Part shown: positions 1 through 6,641 of the stretch, piece after piece
Layout: every line of letters begins with the position of its first letter
How positions within the stretch are numbered: the first letter of the stretch is position 1
Source: DATLCI01 sp035526435
Lineage (GTDB): Bacteria; Acidobacteriota; Terriglobia; Terriglobales; Acidobacteriaceae
DNA: 9,581 bases
Direction of reading: 5' to 3'
NCBI GenBank assembly: GCA_035526435.1
Contig: DATLCI010000010.1
Location: 1 to 9,581, forward strand
Notes under the pieces: model-generated
Seen by the model: only the letters and a program-made list of their open reading frames with translations
Databases searched by the model: none
What the model was told of the DNA's origin: nothing
Made by a program: the position numbers and the translations under genes

Positions 1-527
1 TGAGCGAGTTGCTTGCTCTGAAATGGAGCGACATCGACTTCGACAATCAGCAAATCAACATCAGTCGAGGCATCGTCTACGGAGTGGTAGGCAAATGCAA
101 ATCAAAAGCCTCAGCGAAGCCAGTGCCTTTAGACTCGGCGCTCGCTGATGCGCTTCAGCTTTGGAAACTTGCCACGCCTTTTCGTGGAGATGACGATTGG
201 GTCTTTGCAAGCCCGAAGCTAGGTGGCATTAAGCCGCTGACACCCGGTATGCTCCTTCGCTGGCATCTACAGCCAGCAGCGAAGATGGCAGGGGTTGAAG
301 GCTCTGTGGGTTGGCACACCTTCCGACGAACCATAGCGACTCTCTTTATCGCTAACGGCGAGAACGTGAAAGTGGTGCAGGATTCGCTTCGTCATGCAAA
401 CAGCAAAATGACGCTGGATTTGTATGCTCAAGCAACCACTACATCGAAGCAGGCTGCGCAGACCAAGCTGATTCAGATGGTGCTTCCAGCAAGGCTCGAT
501 CCTGAGCGCAAAGCCGCTGAGGCTTGA
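1..527 (+). CDS. Tyrosine recombinase / phage-type integrase, C-terminal part
   Basis: This is the catalytic half of a site-specific tyrosine recombinase, which cuts and rejoins DNA through a covalent phosphotyrosine. The gene is cut by the window edge: the frame is open from base 3 and begins with S-E-L-L-A-L-K-W, the part that directly follows the first catalytic Arg in this family, so that Arg lies just outside. Visible catalytic elements are the H-T-F-R box (His codon 315, Arg codon 324), the L-R-H box (His codon 393, where many relatives have L-G-H), and the nucleophile Tyr in D-L-Y-A-Q-A (codon 423). The Lys-rich beta-hairpin around 90-120 fits the usual active-site Lys region. The stop is TGA at 525-527. 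The 3' end faces the 3' end of a tRNA-Phe gene 81 bases away, which suggests that this enzyme integrated an element there. The family call is firm. The type of element cannot be told. Confidence 0.93.
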   Translation, partial: SELLALKWSDIDFDNQQINISRGIVYGVVGKCKSKASAKPVPLDSALADALQLWKLATPFRGDDDWVFASPKLGGIKPLTPGMLLRWHLQPAAKMAGVEGSVGWHTFRRTIATLFIANGENVKVVQDSLRHANSKMTLDLYAQATTTSKQAAQTKLIQMVLPARLDPERKAAEA

Positions 528-541
528 AAACAACGGAGCAG

Positions 542-562
542 AGAGGAAGAGTGTTCCTTTTT
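542..562 (+). terminator. Possible intrinsic terminator after the integrase gene
   Basis: AGGAA (544-548) pairs with TTCCT (554-558) around a five-base loop, and the stem can be extended by two weaker pairs. A run of five T (558-562) overlaps the stem end. It lies 14 bases after the integrase stop codon. The stem is short and AT-rich, so this is only a candidate. Confidence 0.4.
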
Positions 563-608
563 GTTCCCGCGTTTCTGAGTAGGCTACCGCGTAAGTTGTT
601 GAATAAAG

Positions 609-684
609 TGGTGGCCAGAGACGGATTCGAACCGCCGACGCCAGCCTTTTCAGGGCTGCGCTCTACCAACTGAGCTATCTGGCC
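609..684 (-). tRNA. tRNA-Phe (anticodon GAA)
   Basis: Read on the minus strand, this is a complete 76-base cloverleaf. The acceptor stem GGCCAGA/TCTGGCC has seven Watson-Crick pairs. The D arm is GCTC-AGTTGGTA-GAGC. The anticodon stem is CAGCC/GGCTG with loop CTGAAAA, which puts GAA at positions 34-36 (Phe). The variable loop is GCGTC. The T arm is GGCGG-TTCGAAT-CCGTC with one G-T pair. The discriminator A is at 612 and CCA is encoded at 609-611. The 3' end points at the integrase gene, so this is the likely attachment gene of an integrated element, yet it remains intact. It has its own promoter about 60 bases upstream. Confidence 0.97.
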
Positions 685-748
685 ACTTGGAAGGAGGTTA
701 GCAAGCACAGAGGTTGGAGATGCTTGCCCGCTTCTTTTGGACTCCCTA

Positions 749-777
749 ATTATATCAAGGCAACGTAAAGCGCTCAA
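749..777 (-). promoter_or_regulatory. Sigma70-type promoter of tRNA-Phe
   Basis: On the minus strand a perfect TATAAT (-10, 749-754) is preceded by a 17-base spacer and by TTGAGC (-35, 772-777), which matches four of six bases of TTGACA including the TTGA core. Transcription would start near 742, about 58 bases before the tRNA 5' end at 684. The -35 box falls inside the first unit of the degenerate repeat that continues upstream. Confidence 0.7.
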
Positions 778-908
778 AGCAATGAGCGACTCGTCGAAGC
801 AATCAGAACCTTCTCGAAGCACAGCGCCATCTCCAGCAAAGCGATCTCCAAGCAAGAGCCATCTCGAAGCAACGCCATCTGACAGCTGAGTTTCTCCAAG
901 TGATGAAA
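773..908. repeat. Degenerate short tandem repeat, about eight units of 15-20 bases
   Basis: On the plus strand, copies of a core resembling CTCGAAGCA begin at 773 (CTCAAAGC), 793 (GTCGAAGC), 813 (CTCGAAGC), 831 (CTCCAGCA), 846 (CTCCAAGC), 863 (CTCGAAGC), 879 (CTGACAGC) and 894 (CTCCAAGT). The spacings are 20, 20, 18, 15, 17, 16 and 15 bases. Several units end in GCCAT or CGAT. The first three are closest to a 20-base period. The units are too short and too uneven for CRISPR. The array sits directly upstream of the tRNA-Phe promoter and between it and the export-protein leader. Its function is unknown; decayed repeat or protein-binding sites are both possible. Confidence 0.6.
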
Positions 909-1104
909 GTGAAAAATCTTCCTGCCGCGAGCCCATCATTGATCGCTTGCCGGGTCGCGCAGGAAAAGTCCCTTGCCGTACCCCATCGGGCTAGAAAAAG
1001 CAGCAAAAGACCCATCGTCGTACTGCTTGGGCACGGAAAAACCGTGGTAACATTGGGGTTCCCCAAACAAAAGCATTTTTTGCGCCATGGCTTAGGAGAA
1101 GTGA
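909..1104 (+). other. Non-coding leader of the polysaccharide export gene, with two hairpins
   Basis: No convincing protein gene lies here; the open frames lack ribosome sites and recognisable protein character. Two hairpins can be drawn: CACGG/CCGTG at 1032-1036/1042-1046 around five A, and TTGGG/CCCAA at 1053-1057/1062-1066 with a GTTC loop. A six-T run at 1076-1081 comes ten bases after the second hairpin, too far for a standard terminator. CCCATC occurs three times (about 931, 983 and 1012). A ribosome site AGGAG (1094-1098) precedes the export gene. I found no match to a riboswitch family I know. Confidence 0.4.
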
Positions 1105-2112
1105 GTGTTCATGAGGGTTTTTGGTCGCACCGCCGTTGTTGTTCTAACTTCCATCATCACTGTGATTGCGCAGAATCCCGCCGCCAAAGAAAGTAATGAT
1201 GCAGCTAGACCAGCGGGCACGGACGCCGCTATTGCGGTCCAGGGAGTTCAGCCTGCCGAGACCAAAGATTCTAAAGTCTCTGATTATGATCGTTCCGCCT
1301 TAAAGGTAGGCGTGGGTGACCTGCTGGAGATGAAAGTGTTCGGAGTTCCGGACCTCACCGACCAGGTTCGTATCGGCGCTGACGGCAATATTTCTCTGCC
1401 CCTCGTGGGTTCCGTGCGGGTTGAGGGACTCAGCATCGACCAGGCGCAGAAGACCATTGAAACCAAATTGCGCGATGGCGGTTTTGTCCGCGATCCTCAT
1501 GTGACCATCTCGGTGAAGGAATTCGTCACGCAAGGCATCTCGGTCATGGGCGAAGTGGTGCGCCCGGGCGTCTATCCCTTGCTGGGCGCTCGACGCCTCT
1601 TCGATGCGCTCTCTTCCGCCGGTGGGACAACGCAGAAAGCCGGCAAGGTAGTGTCCATCACCCGTCGGGACAAACCGAACGAACCTATTCTGGTGGCACT
1701 GTCATCCGATCCACAAGTTGCGGCCAAGACCAACGTTGACGTCTTTCCCGGCGACACCATTGTGGTTTCTAAAGCCGGCATCGTTTATGTAGTAGGAGAG
1801 GTCGGACGTCCCAGCGGATTCGTGATGGAAAACAACGAGAGCCTCACGGTGTTGCAAGCGCTGGCGCTCGCGGGCGGATTGGGAAAGAACGCCGCGCTGA
1901 ATGATTGCAAGATCATTCGCAAGACTAGTGATGGACGCCAGGAAGTTCCCATCGCAATGAAAAAGATCCTGGAAGCCAAGGCAGGGTTTCCGGACGTGCC
2001 GATGCAAGCCGAAGATATCCTCTTCGTTCCCGCCAGCGCGGGCAAGAGTGCGGCTCGCAGGACGATGGAAGCCATCATTCAGATCTCCACCGGCGTAGCC
2101 ATACGCCAATAA
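1105..2112 (+). CDS. Polysaccharide export protein, Wza/GumB-like (Poly_export plus two SLBB domains)
   Basis: Proteins of this family form the outer-membrane or periplasmic channel for export of capsule or exopolysaccharide. This one has 335 residues. A Sec-type signal (residues 3-23, hydrophobic A-V-V-V-L-T-S-I-I-T-V-I-A-Q) is followed by a low-complexity linker to about 61. The Poly_export domain spans about 62-140 (V-G-V-G-D-L-L-E, then A-D-G-N-I-S-L-P-L-V-G). SLBB-type domains follow at about 143-205 (M-G-E-V-V-R-P-G-V-Y) and 226-290 (V-G-E-V-G-R-P-S-G). The start is GTG at 1105, six bases after AGGAG; an in-frame ATG at 1111 is the alternative. The signal has no lipobox Cys, unlike E. 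coli Wza, so the protein is probably not a lipoprotein. The C-terminal 20 residues could form a short amphipathic helix. No Wzc-like or glycosyltransferase gene is visible beside it, so its substrate is unknown. Confidence 0.9.
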   Translation: MFMRVFGRTAVVVLTSIITVIAQNPAAKESNDAARPAGTDAAIAVQGVQPAETKDSKVSDYDRSALKVGVGDLLEMKVFGVPDLTDQVRIGADGNISLPLVGSVRVEGLSIDQAQKTIETKLRDGGFVRDPHVTISVKEFVTQGISVMGEVVRPGVYPLLGARRLFDALSSAGGTTQKAGKVVSITRRDKPNEPILVALSSDPQVAAKTNVDVFPGDTIVVSKAGIVYVVGEVGRPSGFVMENNESLTVLQALALAGGLGKNAALNDCKIIRKTSDGRQEVPIAMKKILEAKAGFPDVPMQAEDILFVPASAGKSAARRTMEAIIQISTGVAIRQ

Positions 2113-2169
2113 ATATTGTTCGCAATGAGGCATTGGGTTAATCTCCCAATCAACGGAGTTCTGCCGCCG

Positions 2170-2361
2170 ATGCCTGACTTGACCCGAGAAGAAGTTGTCG
2201 ATCACGAAGGGTCTAGCCATTCCCGCCATCGTCATAAGAAGAGGAGGCGTGGACGCAAGAGAGTTTGGCGGAAGATCATCATTGCGGCGGTTTCGCTCGC
2301 AGTTGGTCTCTTAGCCCTGCTCACCTGGCACCTCTTGGTGCAAGAGCCCCCTCCCCGATAG
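2170..2361 (+). CDS. Small basic single-span membrane protein, function unknown
   Basis: I do not recognise a family. From ATG 2170 it encodes 63 residues: an acidic start (M-P-D-L-T-R-E-E), a strongly basic His/Arg/Lys stretch (H-S-R-H-R-H-K-K-R-R-R-G-R-K-R), one hydrophobic span of about 20 residues (I-I-I-A-A-V-S-L-A-V-G-L-L-A-L-L), and a short Pro-rich tail. The basic side should stay in the cytoplasm, which gives an N-in bitopic protein. GGAG at 2155-2158 supports this start, though the 11-base spacing is long. An upstream ATG at 2125 and TTG at 2116 are in frame but lack a ribosome site. It follows the export gene by 57 bases and precedes the phospholipase by 93 on the same strand, so co-transcription is possible. 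It could be an accessory membrane factor for its neighbours; that is inference only. Confidence 0.6.
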   Translation: MPDLTREEVVDHEGSSHSRHRHKKRRRGRKRVWRKIIIAAVSLAVGLLALLTWHLLVQEPPPR

Positions 2362-2430
2362 GCTGCTTGCACCCTCCCAGCCGCATAAAAGGCTGATGCT
2401 CAGCAGCATCCGGGCATCGGTCTGCATCAG
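2361..2430 (+). other. Hairpin-rich intergenic RNA segment with mutually exclusive stems
   Basis: GGCTG (2361-2365) and GGCTG (2391-2395) can each pair with the single CAGCC (2378-2382). CTGATGC (2393-2399) pairs exactly with GCATCAG (2424-2430), while the overlapping GATGCT (2395-2400) pairs exactly with AGCATC (2405-2410) around a four-base loop. These stems exclude one another. There is no T-run, so it is not an intrinsic terminator. It lies between the small membrane gene and the phospholipase start at 2455. A regulatory role is inference. Confidence 0.35.
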
Positions 2431-2454
2431 AAGATGTGAGGCACAAAGCCCACT

Positions 2455-3363
2455 ATGTTGGAACGCATCTTCCGGTCGAACCTGTCCCGTAAAAAAATCG
2501 AGTCTCTTGCGCCGCCTCCGCGCCCGAAATTAGGGCTGGCATTAGGAGGCGGTTTTGCTCGCGGTATGGCTCATATCGGCGTTTTGAAGGTGCTGGAAGA
2601 AGAAAAGATCCCCGTCGATTTCATTGCCGGAACCAGTGTGGGAGCGGCACTGGGGGCGATTTACTGCAGCGGCGTCTCCGCTAAGGAGATGGAAGAATTG
2701 GCCGCCATCTTGAAGTTCAGCCATATAGCGCGGTGGACCCTCTCCCGCATGGGTCTCTGCTCCAATGATCGTCTCGCCGGACTGCTGGCGAAGACCTTGA
2801 AAGTCCAGACTTTTGAAGAATTGCGGATCCCCTTGGCCGTTTCCGCCACCGATTTCGTGACCGGAGAGTCCGTAGTTTTCACTTCGGGGCCACTGGTGGA
2901 CCCGGTGCGCGCCAGTTGCGCTTACCCCGGTGTCTTTCTTCCGGTGAGTGTGAACGGACGCTTGATGGTGGATGGATTATTGGCGCACCCGGTACCTGCG
3001 ACTCCCTTGAAACAAATGGGAGCGGAAAAGGTGATCGCGGTCTATTTCAACTCACATTGGGTGGGAGCCACGGGCCCTAAGCATTTCATGGATGTGATCG
3101 GGCAATGCTTCTCGATCGCCCAAGCCCGCATGTGCGAGTTATGGCAGGTGAACGCGGACCTCATCCTGGAGCCGGACGTTCAGCCGTTTGCTTACGATGC
3201 CTTTCACAAATCGAGCGAACTGATCAAGGCCGGCGAAGCTTCCGCGCGTGCGGCACTGCCTAGCATCCTGGCTTGGTTCGAAGGCAAGGTGCCGGAGATC
3301 CGGCCTGCAAAGGAATCAGTGACTCTGAATATCACGCCCGCCACCCTGCCTTTGGCCAGCTGA
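2455..3363 (+). CDS. Patatin-like phospholipase (RssA/NTE-type esterase)
   Basis: This is a Ser-Asp dyad lipid hydrolase of the patatin family, which cleaves acyl chains from phospholipids or lysophospholipids. It has 302 residues. The oxyanion-hole motif G-G-G-F-A-R-G is at 31-37, the nucleophile elbow G-T-S-V-G at 59-63 with Ser61, and the catalytic Asp in V-D-G-L-L is Asp173. All three expected elements are intact, and the compact size matches the bacterial RssA-like branch. There is no signal peptide; the N-terminus (about residues 1-25) is basic and Pro-rich, so a cytoplasmic or inner-face location is likely. ATG 2455 is chosen; the only nearby ribosome-like site is GAGG at 2438-2441, 13 bases away, so translation initiation looks weak. 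Substrate and role are unknown; membrane lipid turnover is the usual inference. Its stop is one base from the stop of the convergent M1 peptidase gene. Confidence 0.93.
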   Translation: MLERIFRSNLSRKKIESLAPPPRPKLGLALGGGFARGMAHIGVLKVLEEEKIPVDFIAGTSVGAALGAIYCSGVSAKEMEELAAILKFSHIARWTLSRMGLCSNDRLAGLLAKTLKVQTFEELRIPLAVSATDFVTGESVVFTSGPLVDPVRASCAYPGVFLPVSVNGRLMVDGLLAHPVPATPLKQMGAEKVIAVYFNSHWVGATGPKHFMDVIGQCFSIAQARMCELWQVNADLILEPDVQPFAYDAFHKSSELIKAGEASARAALPSILAWFEGKVPEIRPAKESVTLNITPATLPLAS

Positions 3364-3364
3364 T

Positions 3365-5308
3365 CTACCTTCCCGAATAACCGAGCATGGCATCCACCTC
3401 TTTACTCAAGATGGGATGATAGCCACTGCGTGCTTTCGCATAGATCGCCAGGGCGCGTTGCTTCCCTTCCGGAGTCTTGGCCAATTCTTCGTAGAGAGGC
3501 TTGACGATCTTCCGTCGGCCCACCGTCCTGAGCACTTCTTCCAATCGCAAGTCGGCCTCGCGGTACCCATTACGAATGGACATCAGGAGCCATTGGTCGG
3601 CGATCTCGATGTTCCCCGATCGGGTGAAATGAAATTGCTGATCGAGCTCAGCCATGTGGCTATGGTTGAAAGTGGTGGGCAATGCCTTCAAGAAGTGGAG
3701 CCACTCCTGCGTGGACCACTCCCTGGTCGAAAGCTCGGAGGCCTTCTTTTTTCCCGTAGACCACGCCGCTGCTTCCGCTTCGACCTTTGCGAATGCGTCC
3801 GAGGACAACTTAGGCGCGGACGCGGGGACGCCCGGTTGGTTGATCCATTCTTCGATCGGCACCTTCGACTTCACGCCGGCATGCTGCTTGAGCAGATTGG
3901 CATCGAGATAGTTCAGGAAGTCCTGCGTGGTGATGCTGTGAAAGGCGAAGTTTTGAAAGTAGCTGTTAAGGAAGCGGTCGAAGTCCCCGCGGCCTACGGA
4001 ATCTTCGAGATGCCGCAAAAAGAGTGACCCTTTCTCATAGGGCAATTCCGTGGAACCGTCGTCTGGGTCGCGACCTTGAAGGTCGATATGTAAAAGCTGG
4101 TCCTTTGGCTCGAATTTCGCCACGTCACGGTCAAGTATCTGCCGGCCAAGCACGGTCTGCATCTCCGCCATGCCTTTTCCGTAGATCTTCTCGATGATGC
4201 GCCGCTCAATGTAAGTGGTGAAGCCCTCATTCAGCCAAAAATCGCTCCAAGTGGCATTGGTCACCAGATTTCCCGACCAGGAATGCGCCAGCTCGTGGGC
4301 GATCACTGACACCAGGCTCTTATCGCCGGCGATGATGGTGGGCGAAGCGAATGTCAGCCGTGGATTCTCCATGCCGCCATAAGGAAAGCCGGGAGGAAGG
4401 ATGAGAACGTCATAGCGTCCCCACCGATAAGGCCCATAAAGCTTTTCCGCCGCTGCGATCATCTGCTCAACGTCTTCGAGCTCCTTCGCGTCGCGGTCAA
4501 CGGCGGCGGGTTCATCATAGACTCCAGCACGCTTTCCCAATGGCCGGAAGGTGATGTCTCCCACTGCGAGCGCGATCAGATAGGAGGGGATAGGCTCGTC
4601 CATGTGAAAAGTGAAAGTGCGAGTACCGCCTTGTGGATCGGCCCCGCTTTTGGATTGTGTATTCCCCGCGGCGCCCATCAGCGCGACCAGGCCATCCGGA
4701 GCCTTGATCTTCGCGTCGTAAGTGACGCGGACACCGGGCGTGTCCTGAAGAGGCACCCAACTCCGCGCATGGATCGCTTCCGATTGCGTGAAAAAGTAAG
4801 GATGCTTCTTCCCCACAGTCTGCGCCGGCGCGAGCCACTGTAGTCCAGAACCGCTGGGTTCCGTCGCATAGGTTACCTTCACTCGGAACTGGTTGCCGGT
4901 TGGCGGAAGCTGTACGGTGAGGGGAGTACCTAAGATCTTGTCGGTGGCGCCCAGTTCATATTTCGCGGCGGAGAATTTACCCCTCCCTTTCGCGACTTCT
5001 ATTTTTTTGATGGCGAGCTTTTCGCTATCTAAAACAACCGGAGCATGCGCAGCACTCGGACTCCTCTGGACGGTGAGAATTGCACTGCCTTCCAATACTT
5101 TGCGCTGAAAGTCGATCGCCAGATCCAGGTCGACATGCGTCACCCGGGCCTCTTCGGGCCGCGCGTAAGTATGAACGTCCTTCACGGGAACTAATTGGAT
5201 ATTCTTTTTCATTGCTCCGGGCTTTCGCAACGCGGGCTTAGGAGTCTGAGCGCTCAAAAGTGAAACAGTGCTCACTAAGATTAACGTAGCCAGAACCTTG
5301 ATTCTCAT
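3365..5308 (-). CDS. Secreted M1 metallopeptidase, leukotriene A4 hydrolase / aminopeptidase type
   Basis: This zinc aminopeptidase has 647 residues. A Sec signal (M-R-I-K then a hydrophobic run ending S-L-L-S-A-Q, residues 1-21) sends it out of the cytoplasm. An N-terminal beta domain (about 35-215) is followed by the catalytic domain with G-G-M-E-N at 311-315 (binds the free N-terminus of the substrate), H-E-L-A-H at 338-342 and the third zinc ligand Glu361 in W-L-N-E-G. P-Y-E-K-G places the transition-state Tyr at 424. A helical C-terminal domain (about 500-645) matches the LTA4H-type end. Against human LTA4H as I recall it, Asp375 is kept (Asp416) while Tyr378 is Ser419, so peptide cleavage is more likely than leukotriene-type chemistry. 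The start ATG at 5306-5308 has AAGGA seven bases upstream and gives a clean signal; a longer frame to 5377 would overlap the upstream gene. It lies 34 bases after the MFS gene, probably in one operon. Confidence 0.93.
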   Translation of the reverse strand: MRIKVLATLILVSTVSLLSAQTPKPALRKPGAMKKNIQLVPVKDVHTYARPEEARVTHVDLDLAIDFQRKVLEGSAILTVQRSPSAAHAPVVLDSEKLAIKKIEVAKGRGKFSAAKYELGATDKILGTPLTVQLPPTGNQFRVKVTYATEPSGSGLQWLAPAQTVGKKHPYFFTQSEAIHARSWVPLQDTPGVRVTYDAKIKAPDGLVALMGAAGNTQSKSGADPQGGTRTFTFHMDEPIPSYLIALAVGDITFRPLGKRAGVYDEPAAVDRDAKELEDVEQMIAAAEKLYGPYRWGRYDVLILPPGFPYGGMENPRLTFASPTIIAGDKSLVSVIAHELAHSWSGNLVTNATWSDFWLNEGFTTYIERRIIEKIYGKGMAEMQTVLGRQILDRDVAKFEPKDQLLHIDLQGRDPDDGSTELPYEKGSLFLRHLEDSVGRGDFDRFLNSYFQNFAFHSITTQDFLNYLDANLLKQHAGVKSKVPIEEWINQPGVPASAPKLSSDAFAKVEAEAAAWSTGKKKASELSTREWSTQEWLHFLKALPTTFNHSHMAELDQQFHFTRSGNIEIADQWLLMSIRNGYREADLRLEEVLRTVGRRKIVKPLYEELAKTPEGKQRALAIYAKARSGYHPILSKEVDAMLGYSGR

Positions 5309-5342
5309 TGACCCATCCTTATTAATATTCTTTAGATGCGAA

Positions 5343-6641
5343 TCAATCCAAGGCCCACAATTCGCGATTGAGGGCAAAGATCACCACAAATGCCAGCAAA
5401 CCTAATGCGGCCATCCCGCCAATGGCCACGTGCGGGTGCATCCAGCGCGAAAGCCACCCGGCCGCGAAGCTGCCGATGGGCGGTAACCCCAGATAAGCGG
5501 TTGCGTAGATGCTCATCGTACGGCCGCGCAATTCGTCGGAGGCAAGCAATTGCAATCTCGTATTAATGATAGCGACCATGATGATCAAGCAGTATCCCGC
5601 GACCATCTGCATCACGAACGACATCAAGAACAATCGCGAGGCGGTAAAGCCAATGATCGCGGCAAAGAAAAGAACGCCGGTGGCAAATACCAATTTCCCG
5701 CGGTGGCGGGGCTTGCCGATATACGCAATCGTTATGGCGGCGAAGAATGCACCGAGGCCGGATGCGGCCATGAGTAACCCCAGACCACGGGCGTCGCGTT
5801 GCAGGATGTCACGCGCAAAATAAGGAACGAAAGACAAATAAGGAACACCCAGCAAACCGCCGGCACTTACCAGCAGGACCAGAACATTCGTCTTGGGATT
5901 GCCAAAGACATAACGAAACCCTTCCGCCAGTCGTGCCCAGAAGCTGGTTTCCGGAATGGCTGACTGCGCCGGATAATGCATGTGCCACAGCGCAAAGATC
6001 ACCGCCACAAAGCTCAGTCCATTCAGGAAGAAATTGCCGCTCACTCCGAACCAGGCCATCGCAAAGCCACCTATCGTCGGTCCCAGCACCCTGGACATGT
6101 TGAACTGCGCAGAGTTCAGGCCCACGGCATTGCTCAAAATCCGTCGCGGCACCAGTTGGGGCAGTAGCGCCTGCTGACTTGGGGTTGCCAGTGCAGAGGC
6201 CAGGCCGGTGATTAGCGCCAACACAATGATCTGCGTGACAGTCACACGATTCAAATAGGTCAGCCCGGCAAGCAAGAACGCAGCCACCATCATGACCACT
6301 TGCGTGCCGATCAGCATTTTGCGCTTGTCCACGTGGTCAGCGATCACCCCACCCAGTAAGGTGAAGACCACCAGTGGAACCGCCGACGCGAAGCTGACCA
6401 CCCCCAGCCAGAAAGCGGAGTTCGTCAGTTGCAGCACCAGCCAGCCCAGGGCGATGTTTTGCATCCAGGTGCCAACGTTGGAAAGAAAGTTTCCAGCCCA
6501 GAGATAGAAGAAGTCGCGATGCTCCATGGCTTCGAGCATGCGCGGACGCGTAATGACGTCAGCTTTGAGTTCAACCGCGGCCGGTTCGGCCATACTGGCC
6601 GGGCTTTGGCTTTCCTGCTGCGCCTGCTGCACCATGCCCAC
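5343..6641 (-). CDS. MFS transporter, MFS_3 / EntS-like exporter family
   Basis: This inner-membrane secondary transporter has 432 residues from the chosen start and about 12 hydrophobic segments. The opening of the core, R-D-F-F-Y-L-W-A-G-N-F-L-S-N-V-G-T-W-M-Q, is typical of the MFS_3 group, which includes the enterobactin exporter EntS. The loop after helix 2 carries the MFS signature in the form G-G-V-I-A-D-H-V-D-K-R-K. The frame stays open upstream to a GTG at 6797, but that would add about 52 low-complexity residues and overlap the M28 peptidase start. GGAGGAG (6651-6657), nine bases before GTG 6639-6641, favours the shorter form; ATG 6633-6635 is another option. Even so, about 40 polar residues precede the first helix. 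It is the first gene of a probable unit with the M1 peptidase. The substrate cannot be told from sequence; export of a small molecule is most likely from the family. Confidence 0.88.
   Translation of the reverse strand: MGMVQQAQQESQSPASMAEPAAVELKADVITRPRMLEAMEHRDFFYLWAGNFLSNVGTWMQNIALGWLVLQLTNSAFWLGVVSFASAVPLVVFTLLGGVIADHVDKRKMLIGTQVVMMVAAFLLAGLTYLNRVTVTQIIVLALITGLASALATPSQQALLPQLVPRRILSNAVGLNSAQFNMSRVLGPTIGGFAMAWFGVSGNFFLNGLSFVAVIFALWHMHYPAQSAIPETSFWARLAEGFRYVFGNPKTNVLVLLVSAGGLLGVPYLSFVPYFARDILQRDARGLGLLMAASGLGAFFAAITIAYIGKPRHRGKLVFATGVLFFAAIIGFTASRLFLMSFVMQMVAGYCLIIMVAIINTRLQLLASDELRGRTMSIYATAYLGLPPIGSFAAGWLSRWMHPHVAIGGMAALGLLAFVVIFALNRELWALD

Noticed and set aside
773..908. The short repeats as a CRISPR array
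   Set aside because: Units are 15-20 bases including any spacer, the copies differ from each other, and no cas gene is present.
439..939. A 166-residue minus-strand frame across the tRNA and repeat region
   Set aside because: It runs through the tRNA gene and its promoter and has no recognisable domain or ribosome site.
1053..1081. Hairpin plus T-run as an intrinsic terminator
   Set aside because: About ten bases separate the stem from the T-run, which is too far for intrinsic termination.
909..1104. A c-di-GMP-I riboswitch before the export gene
   Set aside because: A loosely similar GCAAAAGACCC string occurs, but the conserved receptor helices and tetraloop arrangement cannot be drawn.
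900..1196. A 98-residue plus-strand frame in the leader of the export gene
   Set aside because: It overlaps the start of the export gene in another frame, lacks a ribosome site and has the composition of random translation.
2116..2169. Longer version of the small membrane protein from TTG 2116 or ATG 2125
   Set aside because: No ribosome site precedes either codon, while ATG 2170 has GGAG upstream.
3416..4027. A 203-residue plus-strand frame inside the M1 peptidase gene
   Set aside because: It is antisense to a gene with complete M1 motifs and shows no family features.
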